NCBI RefSeq assembly: GCF_009709615.1
Contig: NZ_WJYA01000005.1
Coordinates: 310,001-374,000 of the forward strand
Origin: Winogradskyella ouciana
GTDB taxonomy: Bacteria; Bacteroidota; Bacteroidia; Flavobacteriales; Flavobacteriaceae
Reading direction: 5' to 3'
Length of the DNA stretch: 64,000 nt
In this document: in pieces, positions 1 through 9,910 of the stretch
How positions within the stretch are numbered: position 1 is the first letter of the stretch
How the letters are laid out: every line of letters begins with the position of its first letter
Translations under genes and position numbers: made by a program
The notes under the pieces: generated by a model
What the model saw: the letters and a program-made list of their open reading frames with translations, nothing else
Databases searched by the model: none
What the model was told of the DNA's origin: nothing

Positions 1-459
1 ACCTCCTTTTTGTCTTTCGAGGTGAGTCCACATACCTTTTAATCGCGGTAGTAAATATTCGCATTGTGCCAGTTCTACCTGTGTTCTTGCATAACTGGTT
101 TGTGCACGTTGCGCAAAAATATCGAGGATAAGGTTAGTTCTATCCAATATCTTGCAATTGAGTATTTTACTGATATTTCGTTCTTGGGCAGGTGAAAGCT
201 CGTCATCAAAAATTACCGTACCAATGTCGTTCTCAGTCACAAATTCCCTTACCTCTTCCATTTTACCAGTACCAATAAAAGTTTTGGGATTTGGCATAGT
301 CATCTTTTGGGTATACCGTTTAACAACATCACCACCTGCCGTGTAGGTTAAGAATTCGAGCTCATCCAAGTATTCCTTCGACATTTCCTCATCTTGGTCT
401 TGCGTAATTATCCCTATCAAAACAACGCTCTCTAAATTGATATCTTTTTTCTCTATCAT
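1..459 (-). CDS. hflX: GTPase HflX, N-terminal part (runs off the left edge)
   Basis: The first 153 codons of a minus-strand gene lie in the window; the rest is beyond position 1. HflX is a ribosome-binding GTPase that splits stalled or stress-damaged ribosomes. The visible part is the nucleotide-binding N-terminal HflX domain: residues 61-66 read FIGTGK, and residues 105-140 hold the family signature with LDRTNLILDIFAQRAQT followed by QVELAQ and LLPRL. The G domain (G1-G4) is not in the window. The ATG at 457-459 gives an N-terminus typical of Bacteroidota homologues. It is divergent from the nuclease gene at 533, with 73 bp between the starts. Confidence is high because the signature is specific to HflX. 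Confidence 0.93.
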   Translation of the reverse strand, partial: MIEKKDINLESVVLIGIITQDQDEEMSKEYLDELEFLTYTAGGDVVKRYTQKMTMPNPKTFIGTGKMEEVREFVTENDIGTVIFDDELSPAQERNISKILNCKILDRTNLILDIFAQRAQTSYARTQVELAQCEYLLPRLKGMWTHLERQKGG

Positions 460-532
460 ATATACTATTAAAGTACAAAGTTAAGCAAATGGATTTTTCT
501 TAATAATGTTTTAAAAACCTATATTTATTGCC

Positions 533-1483
533 ATGAGTAACAATTCCAAAACTTACACTTTAGCTTTCTATAATATTGAAAATCTATTTGATATTGAAAA
601 TGATCCTTTAACCAATGATGATGACTTTTTACCAACTTCAAGAAAAAGATGGACATCCAAGCGTTACGAAAACAAATTGCGAAAGTTAGGTTCTGTAATT
701 TCAAAAATAGGTGAAGAAAATACAGATGCTGCACCTGTAGTTGTTGGGCTAGCAGAGGTAGAAAATAAAACCGTACTGTCTGACTTAGTAAGAAGTAAAA
801 ATCTTATTGAAGAAAACTATAGCTATGTTCACTACGACTCTTCTGATGAAAGAGGAATAGATGTCGCATTACTCTATAAAAGTGATGTCTTTAAAGTTGA
901 AAATTCAGAGACCTTTTCAGTTTATTTACAAAATGAATTTGGAGTGCAAGATTATACAAGAGATATTCTTTTGGTACAAGGTAAATTAAATAATGAAAAA
1001 TTAAATATTATAGTTAATCATTGGTCTTCTAGAAGAGAAGGTGAAAAAGAAACGGAGTACAAACGTATTACCGCAGCTAACGTTGTAAACTCTGTTGTTA
1101 AAATGCTAAAAAAGGAAGATGCAAATGCAAGGATTATTGTTATGGGTGATTTTAATGACAACCCTAACAGTAAGAGTCTTTCTTTGCTCGAAAAGGAAAG
1201 CAGTTTGTACAATCCCTTTAAAACAGTTTGGTCTCGAGATAAAGGAAGTTTGAATCATAATTTTGGCTGGAATCTGTTTGATCAAATTTTAATTTCAACA
1301 AACTTTTTCGAATCCTCAAAATCTTCATTGTCTTTTAATGGTGCAAATGTCTTCAACAATAAGAATTTAACTCAGTATCATGGTAAGTATAAAGGACAGC
1401 CATTTAGAACCTATGTGGGTAAAAAATATAAAGGTGGTTATAGTGATCATTTCCCAGTTTATATACAACTCAAAAACCCATAA
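533..1483 (+). CDS. Endonuclease/exonuclease/phosphatase (EEP) family protein
   Basis: A 316-residue protein with the DNase I-like fold. Motifs occur in the expected order: FYNIENLF (residues 12-19), catalytic Glu in GLAEVEN (E75), HWSSR (163-167), GDFND with D206 and N208, and a C-terminal YSDHFPV with the Asp-His pair. These are the metal-binding and general-base residues of EEP phosphodiesterases. No signal peptide is visible, so it is probably cytoplasmic. Substrate (nucleic acid, phosphoinositide or other) cannot be told from sequence; Flavobacteriaceae carry many such genes annotated only to family. It appears to be a single-gene unit, with 211 bp before the next gene. Confidence 0.85.
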   Translation: MSNNSKTYTLAFYNIENLFDIENDPLTNDDDFLPTSRKRWTSKRYENKLRKLGSVISKIGEENTDAAPVVVGLAEVENKTVLSDLVRSKNLIEENYSYVHYDSSDERGIDVALLYKSDVFKVENSETFSVYLQNEFGVQDYTRDILLVQGKLNNEKLNIIVNHWSSRREGEKETEYKRITAANVVNSVVKMLKKEDANARIIVMGDFNDNPNSKSLSLLEKESSLYNPFKTVWSRDKGSLNHNFGWNLFDQILISTNFFESSKSSLSFNGANVFNNKNLTQYHGKYKGQPFRTYVGKKYKGGYSDHFPVYIQLKNP

Positions 1484-1638
1484 ACCATTTGTCGATTAAT
1501 AATGTAGTTAGTCTATTATAACAATGTTAACATCATGTTAATAGGCATTTTTTATATATTCGAATAGGCATAAAAAAAACGACCAACCAACGTAATTAAT
1601 GCTCGCAATAGCCTCATTTTATTTAAAACAAAATAAAT

Positions 1639-1664
1639 CCTTTGTAATCAACGTGTTACAAAGG
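1639..1664. promoter_or_regulatory. Perfect 9-bp inverted repeat upstream of the T9SS adhesin
   Basis: CCTTTGTAA (1639-1647) and TTACAAAGG (1656-1664) are perfect complements separated by 8 bases. The element ends 30 bp before the start of the large adhesin gene. It could be an operator for a dimeric regulator or a stem-loop in the 5' leader. No T tract follows, so it is not a terminator. Confidence 0.45.
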
Positions 1665-1694
1665 GTTAAATAATTTCTAACAAACCGATTAATA

Positions 1695-4600
1695 ATGAAA
1701 AAGATTACTCTATTTTTATTTCTTTTGTGCTTAACTCTTTCCTTAAGTGCTCAAGTTTTAAATCAGTCTGCAGCATGGCCAAATACCAATTGGACGGTTA
1801 CAGGAACTTACAACACGGATCCTACTGCTTTTGAAGCAGATCCTACGGTCACTAGCAACTTTGCCTTTGATGACGACGACGCCGGATTTGGTAGTGATGA
1901 TGACATCGCTGCAGAGTCAACAATAATAGATCTTTCAGCTGCTTTTGCCGCTGGTGAGACATGGTTATTTGTTGATGCTGACTATACTTATAATGATTTG
2001 GCCGATGTACTTAACTTAGAGTATTGGGATGCTGATTCAAGTACTTGGGAGGTATGGCAACAATTTACGGCCAGTACAGATCAACCTACTGATAACTTTT
2101 GTAGCGGTACTAGAGATAGTTTTACAAGTAACCAACTAAATATAGCTGGTTTTACGCCTACACAGCTTTCTGGTTTTCAGTATAGAATTGCTTTTTATGA
2201 TGATGGCCCAGGTGGTGCTGAAGGTTATGAATGGGGTTTTTGTTTTGATTCTCCTACCATTACATCGCAATCTCCACCTACATGCCCAGATCCTGATATG
2301 TTGACTGTTGCTAATGTTACAGAGAACAGTGCAGATTTGCAATGGAATGAAACTGGATCTGCAACTATGTGGAATTTAGAATGGGGAATAGCTGGATTTA
2401 CTCCAGGCTCAGGTACTTTAGAATCTGGTCTAACGTCTACTACATTTAATTTAACAGGGCTAACTGAAGGTACATCATATGATTTTTACGTCCAGTCGGA
2501 TTGTGGAGGTTCAGGAACATCAAATTTCGTTGGCCCAACAACTTTCAATACTGTTGTACCAGGTGGAAGTTGTGTTGCGGCATTTCCTATGACTGTAGAG
2601 ACAGACTGTAGTGCAGCAACACCTGTTACTCTAGATTTTTCAATAGCTGAAGATTTAGATGCTGCTGACGAGAATCCATCTTGTGATGCATTCGGAAATT
2701 GGGGTTATTGGGTAAGTTTTACAGCACCTGCAATAGGATCTGTAGTCTTTAACTTCAGCGGTGGTGCAGATAGCATTGGACTAGAGGTATTAGACATGTG
2801 CGGAGGAACTACAATAGGAAATTGCGATAATAATATTTATGATGCTGGAGATAGTTCTGATATTATAAGTGGATTAACTCCTGGCAACACATATGTTGCA
2901 GTTATATGGAGAGATGGACAAGACGGAACCGCAGACGTATGTATAGAGGAAGGCCCTACTTGTTTATTCCCTACAGATTTAGCCGCAGATAACTTTACAA
3001 TAGATGGAGCTGATTTAAGTTGGACAGAGAATGGATCCGCCACTATGTGGAATGTTGAAATAGTGCCATCTGGTGATACGCCTACCGGAACACCAACAGC
3101 TACAGGAGTTTCTAATCCTTATACGGCGACTAGTCTTATGGCCAATACAGATTACGATTTTTATGTTCAAGCAGATTGTGGAGGTGGAGATACTAGTGAT
3201 TTCAATGGTCCTTTTACTTTCACCACAGCTTGTGATGTCTTTGTGCCAGATTATTTAGAAGATTTTACTACCATCATTCCTAACTGTTGGGATGAAGCAG
3301 ATAGTGGCGATGCTACTACAGGGCCAGGAGATTTAGGAGCTGGATCTTGGACAGCCGATGGTTTTCTCAATAATGGATTTACTGGTGCTTATAAAATAAA
3401 TTTATGGGTAGCCTCTAAAAGTGACTGGATTCTTTCACCAGAATTTGATTTAACTGGTGGTCCTTTCCAAGTTGAGTTCGATTTTGGGATAATGCAATTT
3501 GGTAGCTCTACAACAGCTGGCACTTTAGGTTCAGATGATACTGTTCAACTTTTAATTACCAATGATGGTGGTACTACATGGATACCTCTTTTGGTTTATG
3601 ACAGCACATCTGTAGTTTCTCCTACAGGTGAACATCCTGTTGTTACGCTAGAGGCCTATGCTGGTCAAACCGTACAGTTTGGTATTTTAGGTTCTGAAGG
3701 TACTATTGATGATCCTGAGGACAATGATATATTTGTAGATAATTTTCAAGTAAGAAATATTCCTACTTGTCCTGAACCTACAGATTTAACATCTACTAAC
3801 TTAAGTTTAACCTCTACAGAGGTTGGATGGACAGAAACAGGTACAGCTACAACATGGAATATTGAATATGGAGTTGCTGGCTTCGTACAAGGTACAGGAA
3901 CTGTTGTATCAGATGTAACAACAAATCCTTATGTGATTACAGGATTAACATCAGATACTAATTATGAGTTTTATGTTCAGGCTGTTTGTGACCCTCTAAA
4001 CTTAAGTTCATGGACCGGACCTGGTACATTCTACACGGGTTATTGTGCTTCTGAACCAACCAGTAATGATGGTGATGGTGTAACGAACGTAACTATTGGA
4101 GTTACTGATTTTCCTAGTTTTGGAGATGTTACTTATGAAAACCATACAGGCACAGTAGTAAACGTATTTCAAGGTATAAATACAAATGTGGCCGTTACTT
4201 TTGCGACCGGTTTTACATATGGTACTAATATATGGATTGACTTTAATGACGATCTGGTTTTTGACAATGCAACTGAATTAGTTTTTCAAGGGGAATCTAC
4301 CAATGCAAACCCAACCACTTTAGATGCCTCTTTTGTTATGCCAGCAACAGCACCATTAGGCCAACATAGAATGCGAATTGGTACAGCAGATTCAGGACAA
4401 GCTACACCTAACCCTTGTTACAATGGTACTTGGGGTGTAACATTAGACTTTACAGTAAATGTTGAGGAATTAACCTGTACGTTACCTGAAGCCAATTATT
4501 CTGTTACTACTGACTGTAATAGCGATCAATTCTTTATTGATGTTGATGTTACCAGTTTAGGTGATGCTACTTCACTAGAAATATCTAATGATTTTGATGC

Positions 4601-6974
4601 CTCTACAGTACAAGCTACTGCAGTTGGAGTTTATCAAGCTGGACCTTTCCCTTTTGGCAATTCAGTAAAAGTATTTGTAACCAATGAACAAGATAATAAT
4701 TGTGTTATCAGTAGTGAGTTCTTTGAAGTATTAGCTTGTCCACCAGCAAATGATGAGTGTGATATGGCAACCGTTGCTGTAGTTAATGCAGACGAATCAT
4801 GTGATAGTGTAAATTCAGGTACTATTTTAGCTGCAACACCGTCTGGTGTACCAAACGGTAGTTGTTCTGGTTCACCAGATGATGACGTTTGGTTTCAATT
4901 TACGGCACTAGGAGAACAGCAAATTATAGATATTCAAAACATAACTGGTGGGACCACAAATTTAGACCATGCAGTATATGAAGGTGCATGTGGTAGTCTT
5001 ACAGAACTATATTGCTCTGATGATACTTTTAGCCTAACACCTTCTCTAGTAGTTGGCAATACGTATTACGTGAGAATATTCTCAGCTGGTTCAACGAGTG
5101 AAACAAGTAGCTTTGATTTATGTATCAGCACTTTAGGAACACCAACCTATTGTTTAGATGCCTTACCAATTTGTGCTGATCCAAGTATCCAATACGAAAG
5201 TATAGTTGGTGATCAAGTAGCACCTCCTTATTTGGACTATGACTGCCTGTTCTCACAACCAGACCCTCAATGGAACACAATACAATTTGATGACGCGGGA
5301 GATTATGAGTTTAGTTTAGATCAAACCAGTACAGGTGGAGCACCATTGGATATTGACTTTATAGTTTGGGGCCCTTTTGTAGATCAACAAGAAGGTTGTT
5401 ATGAATTACTCACTGAAAATATTGCAGATTGTAGTTATTCAGCAACCGCAAGTGAGACTATAACATTAACCAATGTCCCGGCGAATTCAACTTATATTAT
5501 CCTTATCACAAACTTCTCACAACAACCAGGATTTTATACCTTTACGCAAGATTCTGGACCTGCAGATGGTACCAATTGTGAAGTTGTTTGCGACGTTACT
5601 TTAAACCTTGAAGGTGGTCCTGTTGAAGACACTGTTGAAGATCCTGGAACACCAGATGGCACTTTTAATTACTGTGGTTTCCCTAGCGTTCAGTTAGAGG
5701 CAACAACGTTTTACGATGTAGATGAGTATGTGTGGTATAAAGACGGTTTCGTTATTCCTGATTATAATGACCCTATGTTAACTGCAACTGAATCTGGAAC
5801 CTATCAAGTTCAAGTCTTAGGAGGTATTTGTGACCAAAGTGAGCAATATTTTTCAGCATTAGTTCAAATAAACTTTTACGACGATGCAGGTACGGTTGAC
5901 CCACAGAACATAACAGTCTGTGATGGCCCTGAAGCTGATGGTTCTGAAGCATTTGACTTAGATGCATTAACTGCCTCTCTAGGTTTTGGCGCTGATTTTA
6001 CTGTGTCATACTATACAAATACAGCAGATGCAAATCAAGCAATGAATGCAGTATCTTCTCCATATACCTCATCTGGTGAAACACTGATAATTAGAGTAGA
6101 AGATGCAGACGCGGCTAATGATGGTTTCTTAGGGTGTCGTCAATTATCTGAAGTAGAATTGGTTGTTAATACCAGACCAGATGTAAATCAACCAGCAGAT
6201 TTTGTTGTCTGCGATGATATGGATGGAGCTGTTGACGGTATGACAGATTTTGATTTAACTTCAATAGATGCTGAAGTAAGCACAGATCCAGATGTTACAA
6301 TTACTTATCATTCATCTCAGGCGGATGCCGAGAGTGGTACAGCTGCATTGTCGAGCCCTCACAACAGTGGTGGAGAGACCATATATGTAAGAGCTGAAGA
6401 CAATGCAACAGGATGTTATCAGACCACATCATTCAATCTTGTGGTTAATCTTATTCCTCTAGCGACATTTGATCAAAGCATAGATTATGAAGTTTGTCCA
6501 AACGCAACGGTTCCTATTACAATTGCGATAATTCCTGATAACTTCTCAGCAGCTGACGTGTCAGTTAATTGGTACTTAGATGGAACTCTAATATCTGGCG
6601 CTAGTGGTTTAATGTTAGATACCGTTTTGGTTTCGGGAGACTATTCAGCTGAAATTACTTTTAGTGCTTCGGGTTGTAGCAATACAGTTACAACTACTGT
6701 AATAGAACTCGATAATTGTATTTTCCCAGAGGGAATTTCACCAGGTGTTAGTCCAGGACAAAATGACCGTTTTGATTTAAGCAGCTTTGATGTTGTTAAA
6801 CTAGAAATTTTCAACAGAAATGGAACACTTGTATATTCTAAGAGTAACTATACAGATGAATGGGAAGGTCAAACTAATGATGGTGAAGAACTTCCGGTAG
6901 GTACTTATTTTTATACAGTGATCTATGAAGGCGGTGCTAAACAAAAGAGCGCTTGGGTATATATTAACAGATAA
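1695..6974 (+). CDS. Large secreted multidomain adhesin with T9SS type B C-terminal sorting domain
   Basis: A 1759-residue protein with a Sec signal peptide (KK, then a Leu/Phe-rich core ending near SLSAQ, residue 20). Three fibronectin-type-III-like modules lie near residues 193-288, 421-512 and 690-782, each with paired cysteines, a repeated GSATMWN-like strand and a YDFYVQ-like strand. Between the second and third is a MAM/choice-of-anchor-like beta module (about 512-688), and after the third a GEVED-like domain (about 783-922). The last ~85 residues, from FPEGISPG to a terminal WVYINR, match the gliding-motility-associated (type B) sorting domain, with LEIFNRNGTLVY and the W-x-G-x-x-NDGEELPVGTYFY pattern. 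It is very acidic (many D, few K), as expected of secreted Ca-binding proteins. The PorP/SprF gene 26 bp downstream fits a type B client. Its ligand is unknown. Confidence 0.88.
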   Translation: MKKITLFLFLLCLTLSLSAQVLNQSAAWPNTNWTVTGTYNTDPTAFEADPTVTSNFAFDDDDAGFGSDDDIAAESTIIDLSAAFAAGETWLFVDADYTYNDLADVLNLEYWDADSSTWEVWQQFTASTDQPTDNFCSGTRDSFTSNQLNIAGFTPTQLSGFQYRIAFYDDGPGGAEGYEWGFCFDSPTITSQSPPTCPDPDMLTVANVTENSADLQWNETGSATMWNLEWGIAGFTPGSGTLESGLTSTTFNLTGLTEGTSYDFYVQSDCGGSGTSNFVGPTTFNTVVPGGSCVAAFPMTVETDCSAATPVTLDFSIAEDLDAADENPSCDAFGNWGYWVSFTAPAIGSVVFNFSGGADSIGLEVLDMCGGTTIGNCDNNIYDAGDSSDIISGLTPGNTYVAVIWRDGQDGTADVCIEEGPTCLFPTDLAADNFTIDGADLSWTENGSATMWNVEIVPSGDTPTGTPTATGVSNPYTATSLMANTDYDFYVQADCGGGDTSDFNGPFTFTTACDVFVPDYLEDFTTIIPNCWDEADSGDATTGPGDLGAGSWTADGFLNNGFTGAYKINLWVASKSDWILSPEFDLTGGPFQVEFDFGIMQFGSSTTAGTLGSDDTVQLLITNDGGTTWIPLLVYDSTSVVSPTGEHPVVTLEAYAGQTVQFGILGSEGTIDDPEDNDIFVDNFQVRNIPTCPEPTDLTSTNLSLTSTEVGWTETGTATTWNIEYGVAGFVQGTGTVVSDVTTNPYVITGLTSDTNYEFYVQAVCDPLNLSSWTGPGTFYTGYCASEPTSNDGDGVTNVTIGVTDFPSFGDVTYENHTGTVVNVFQGINTNVAVTFATGFTYGTNIWIDFNDDLVFDNATELVFQGESTNANPTTLDASFVMPATAPLGQHRMRIGTADSGQATPNPCYNGTWGVTLDFTVNVEELTCTLPEANYSVTTDCNSDQFFIDVDVTSLGDATSLEISNDFDASTVQATAVGVYQAGPFPFGNSVKVFVTNEQDNNCVISSEFFEVLACPPANDECDMATVAVVNADESCDSVNSGTILAATPSGVPNGSCSGSPDDDVWFQFTALGEQQIIDIQNITGGTTNLDHAVYEGACGSLTELYCSDDTFSLTPSLVVGNTYYVRIFSAGSTSETSSFDLCISTLGTPTYCLDALPICADPSIQYESIVGDQVAPPYLDYDCLFSQPDPQWNTIQFDDAGDYEFSLDQTSTGGAPLDIDFIVWGPFVDQQEGCYELLTENIADCSYSATASETITLTNVPANSTYIILITNFSQQPGFYTFTQDSGPADGTNCEVVCDVTLNLEGGPVEDTVEDPGTPDGTFNYCGFPSVQLEATTFYDVDEYVWYKDGFVIPDYNDPMLTATESGTYQVQVLGGICDQSEQYFSALVQINFYDDAGTVDPQNITVCDGPEADGSEAFDLDALTASLGFGADFTVSYYTNTADANQAMNAVSSPYTSSGETLIIRVEDADAANDGFLGCRQLSEVELVVNTRPDVNQPADFVVCDDMDGAVDGMTDFDLTSIDAEVSTDPDVTITYHSSQADAESGTAALSSPHNSGGETIYVRAEDNATGCYQTTSFNLVVNLIPLATFDQSIDYEVCPNATVPITIAIIPDNFSAADVSVNWYLDGTLISGASGLMLDTVLVSGDYSAEITFSASGCSNTVTTTVIELDNCIFPEGISPGVSPGQNDRFDLSSFDVVKLEIFNRNGTLVYSKSNYTDEWEGQTNDGEELPVGTYFYTVIYEGGAKQKSAWVYINR

Positions 6975-7000
6975 TCAACTAACAGAATCAACTTATTATA

Positions 7001-7912
7001 ATGAAAAAACTCTCGATAATAGCGGTTTTGCTTTTAGCATTTCAAATGCATGGGCAACAAGACCCTCAGTACACACAGTACATGTACAATATGAATATTA
7101 TGAACCCAGCTTATGCAGGTTCTAGGGAAAATCTATCTTTTGGATTATTGTACAGAAATCAATGGGCTAAAATAGATGGCGGACCTGAAACTGGTACATT
7201 TTTTGGTCACGCGCCAATTGGCAATAACCTTGGCCTTGGTGTATCATTAATTGCAGATCAAATAGGTCCTGTAAAAGAAACCAACGCATATGTTGACCTA
7301 TCTTATACACTTAGGTTAGGTGGTGAGCACCGTTTGGCATTTGGTGTTAAAGCTGGAGCTACATTTCATGATATAAATTTAACCAGCGGAAATGTAGATG
7401 TAATAGATATGAATGACCCTTTCTTCGGTATCGGAATCAATGAGACGACACCTAATATTGGTGCAGGTTTCTTTTATTATACTGATAAATATTATTTATC
7501 CTTATCCGTTCCCAATCTTTTGTCATCTGTTCATTTAGACTCAAACGGAAATAAAATTGGATCAGAAACTCAACATTATTTCGTAACAGGTGGTTATGTT
7601 TTTGATTTATCACCTAACACAGAATTAAAGCCTTCGTTTATGGTTAAGTCTGCTTTTGACGCACCAACATCTTTTGATGTCAACCTTAATGCAAGATTCT
7701 TTAAGAAATTTGAAATTGGTGCTTCATACAGATTGGATGACTCATTTTCTGGATTGGTTAACTTTGCATTGTCGCCATCATTAAGGGTTGGCTATGCGTA
7801 TGATGCTGTATCATCTGACATTAAGGCTTTTGCGCCAGCATCGCATGAAGTCATGCTGTTATTTGACCTTAATTTCCCGAAACGTGTTTCTCGTTCACCT
7901 AGATACTTTTAA
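7001..7912 (+). CDS. PorP/SprF family type IX secretion membrane protein
   Basis: A 303-residue outer-membrane beta-barrel with signal peptide (MKKLSIIAVLLLAF to QMHGQ). The start of the mature protein, DPQYTQYMYNMNIMNPAYAG, is the signature of PorP/SprF proteins, followed by LLYRNQWAKIDGGPET. In Flavobacterium, SprF is needed for secretion or surface attachment of the type B adhesin SprB, and genomes hold many copies each paired with an adhesin. Gene order here (adhesin, PorP/SprF, OmpA-like with 26- and 20-bp gaps) is that standard cassette, so this protein probably serves the upstream adhesin. A dedicated symbol would not be safe because the paralogues are numerous. Confidence 0.92.
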   Translation: MKKLSIIAVLLLAFQMHGQQDPQYTQYMYNMNIMNPAYAGSRENLSFGLLYRNQWAKIDGGPETGTFFGHAPIGNNLGLGVSLIADQIGPVKETNAYVDLSYTLRLGGEHRLAFGVKAGATFHDINLTSGNVDVIDMNDPFFGIGINETTPNIGAGFFYYTDKYYLSLSVPNLLSSVHLDSNGNKIGSETQHYFVTGGYVFDLSPNTELKPSFMVKSAFDAPTSFDVNLNARFFKKFEIGASYRLDDSFSGLVNFALSPSLRVGYAYDAVSSDIKAFAPASHEVMLLFDLNFPKRVSRSPRYF

Positions 7913-7932
7913 TCCGTTAAGCTAAACAAATT

Positions 7933-9849
7933 ATGAAAAACTTAAAAATACTATTATTTATCACGTTGATGAGTGGTTTATGCTTAACTGCTCAGAACAA
8001 AGACACCAAGAAAGCTGACAAGGAATTTGCCAGATTTGAATATGTTGATGCTGCTGAAAGCTATAAAAAACTCGTAGACAACGGTAAGGGATCTCCTTAT
8101 GTTTATGCTCAATTGGCAGAAAGCAATTATAACATTTTCAATACTGTTGAGGCTGAGAAATGGTATGCAAAAGCTTTAGAATCTATGGATGATCCAGAAA
8201 TGATCTTCAAATATTCCGAAATGCTAAAGGCTAATGGAAAATATGAAGAATCTAACCAGCAAATGGAAAAATTTGCTTCTATGCGTCCATCCGATGATAG
8301 AGCAACAGCCTTTAGAAAAAACCCTAATTACCTTCCTAAAATTTTAGAACAAGGTAAAAAGTTTAATGTACAAGATGGTGGTTTTAATTCGGCTCAATCA
8401 GATTTTGGAGGAACCATGCATAATGGTAAACTTTATATTACTTCTGCCAGAAATGATAACCGAAAAACTTATGGTTGGAACGAGCAACCATTTTTAGATA
8501 TTTACACTCTGACCAAAAATTCTGATGGGTCATATTCTGAGGCGACCTTAATGAACGATCAGATAAATACTAGACATCACGAAGGTTTAGTTTCAATCAC
8601 ACCAGATGGTAACACTATGTATTTTTCTAGGGAAAGCTATTTCGAAAAGGATTTTGAAAAAGACTCCATAAGTAAGGTGCGTTACAGTCAATTATATCTT
8701 TATAAGGCTACTAAATTGGGTGATGATTTTGATAATGTAGAAAGCCTGTCAATAAACAGCGAAAATTACTCTGTAAAGAACCCTTCGGTTAGTCCTGATG
8801 GTTCTACTTTATATTTCGCATCTAATATGCCTGGTGGCTTTGGAAAATATGATATTTATAAAGCGCCAATTAATGATGATGGGACTATTGGAGAGCCTCA
8901 AAACCTAGGTCAAAAAGTAAATACTGAAGGTCAAGAAATGTTTCCTTTTATAAGTAGCAACAATACGCTTTACTTCTCTTCTACAGGTCATTTAGGCCTC
9001 GGAGGAATGGATGTGTTCTACACTAGGGAAATAGATGGGAAAATGGCACCAATAAGAAATGTAGGTATTCCTATTAACAGTAATGGTGACGATTTTGCAT
9101 TTACCATTGATGAAGAAGCTGAAGAAGGTTTTGTCTCTTCAAACAGAGATGGTGGACAAGGAAGTGATGATATTTATGCATTCAAAAAACTACAACCGCT
9201 TTGTGATGTTTTAATTACTGCAATAGTATTGGATGACGAAACAAGAAATCCTTTAAATGGTGCTTCTGTTTCATTGTACGATGCGGAAGGTAACAAAATG
9301 GCAACTAAAACTACTAATGCTGAGGGTATTGCTGAATTTATAATAGAGTGTGAGCAAGATACCGAGCTTGAAGTAGTGATGGAAGATTTTGAAAGCAAAA
9401 AAGTCACTGTTAACGGAACAAGTGAGGAAGAGTTAGAGGTTCAAATTTCGTTAGACCCAATAGAAAAAATTATTGCACCAGAGGAAATAGTATTAAACCC
9501 TATTTACTTTGATTTCGATAAGTCCAACATCACAGCACAAGCTGCTTTTGAATTGGATAAATTGGTACAGATAATGAACAAATATCCAGATCTAGTAATT
9601 AATGCTACATCACATACAGATAGTAGAGGATCTGTGCCATACAACCAAAAGCTTTCTCAACGTAGAGCAAAGAGCACACAGCAATATGTTATTTCCAAAG
9701 GTATAGACGAATCTCGAATCTCTGCGGAAGGTAAAGGAGAAAGTAACCTTAAGGTAAAATGTGGTCAAAACTGTACTGAAGAAGAGCACCAACAAAACAG
9801 ACGCTCAGAGTTTTTAATAGTGAGTGGCTCTCCTGAGACTCAGAAGTAA
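7933..9849 (+). CDS. PorE-like OmpA family protein with TPR, PD40 and carboxypeptidase-regulatory-like modules
   Basis: A 638-residue envelope protein. It has a signal peptide (about residues 1-20), TPR-like helices (about 25-130), WD40-like PD40 strands (about 150-415) with repeats such as SPDGSTLYFASN and NTLYFSSTG, a carboxypeptidase-regulatory-like/CNA-B beta domain (about 425-510), and a C-terminal OmpA peptidoglycan-binding domain (about 525-635) with IYFDFDKSNI, SHTDSRG and NRRSEF. This architecture is that of PorE, which links T9SS parts to peptidoglycan, but paralogues accompany most PorP/SprF genes. It is last in the adhesin operon and is followed by a strong terminator. It probably anchors or positions the adhesin-SprF assembly; that role is inferred from context. 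Confidence 0.87.
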   Translation: MKNLKILLFITLMSGLCLTAQNKDTKKADKEFARFEYVDAAESYKKLVDNGKGSPYVYAQLAESNYNIFNTVEAEKWYAKALESMDDPEMIFKYSEMLKANGKYEESNQQMEKFASMRPSDDRATAFRKNPNYLPKILEQGKKFNVQDGGFNSAQSDFGGTMHNGKLYITSARNDNRKTYGWNEQPFLDIYTLTKNSDGSYSEATLMNDQINTRHHEGLVSITPDGNTMYFSRESYFEKDFEKDSISKVRYSQLYLYKATKLGDDFDNVESLSINSENYSVKNPSVSPDGSTLYFASNMPGGFGKYDIYKAPINDDGTIGEPQNLGQKVNTEGQEMFPFISSNNTLYFSSTGHLGLGGMDVFYTREIDGKMAPIRNVGIPINSNGDDFAFTIDEEAEEGFVSSNRDGGQGSDDIYAFKKLQPLCDVLITAIVLDDETRNPLNGASVSLYDAEGNKMATKTTNAEGIAEFIIECEQDTELEVVMEDFESKKVTVNGTSEEELEVQISLDPIEKIIAPEEIVLNPIYFDFDKSNITAQAAFELDKLVQIMNKYPDLVINATSHTDSRGSVPYNQKLSQRRAKSTQQYVISKGIDESRISAEGKGESNLKVKCGQNCTEEEHQQNRRSEFLIVSGSPETQK

Positions 9850-9880
9850 GTCTTATTGAGTTTAAGATTATAATAAAAAG

Positions 9881-9907
9881 CGCTCTGATTCTTATCAGAG
9901 CGTTTTT
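9881..9907. terminator. Bidirectional intrinsic terminator between the T9SS operon and the YciI gene
   Basis: CGCTCTGAT (9881-9889) pairs perfectly with ATCAGAGCG (9894-9902) around a 4-base loop, followed by TTTTT and preceded by AAAAAG. It lies between convergent genes and can serve both. Confidence 0.9.
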
Positions 9908-9910
9908 GTT

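Noticed and set aside
152..346. 64-codon plus-strand open frame near the left edge
   Set aside because: Antisense to the HflX N-terminal domain, whose conserved motifs fix the coding strand.
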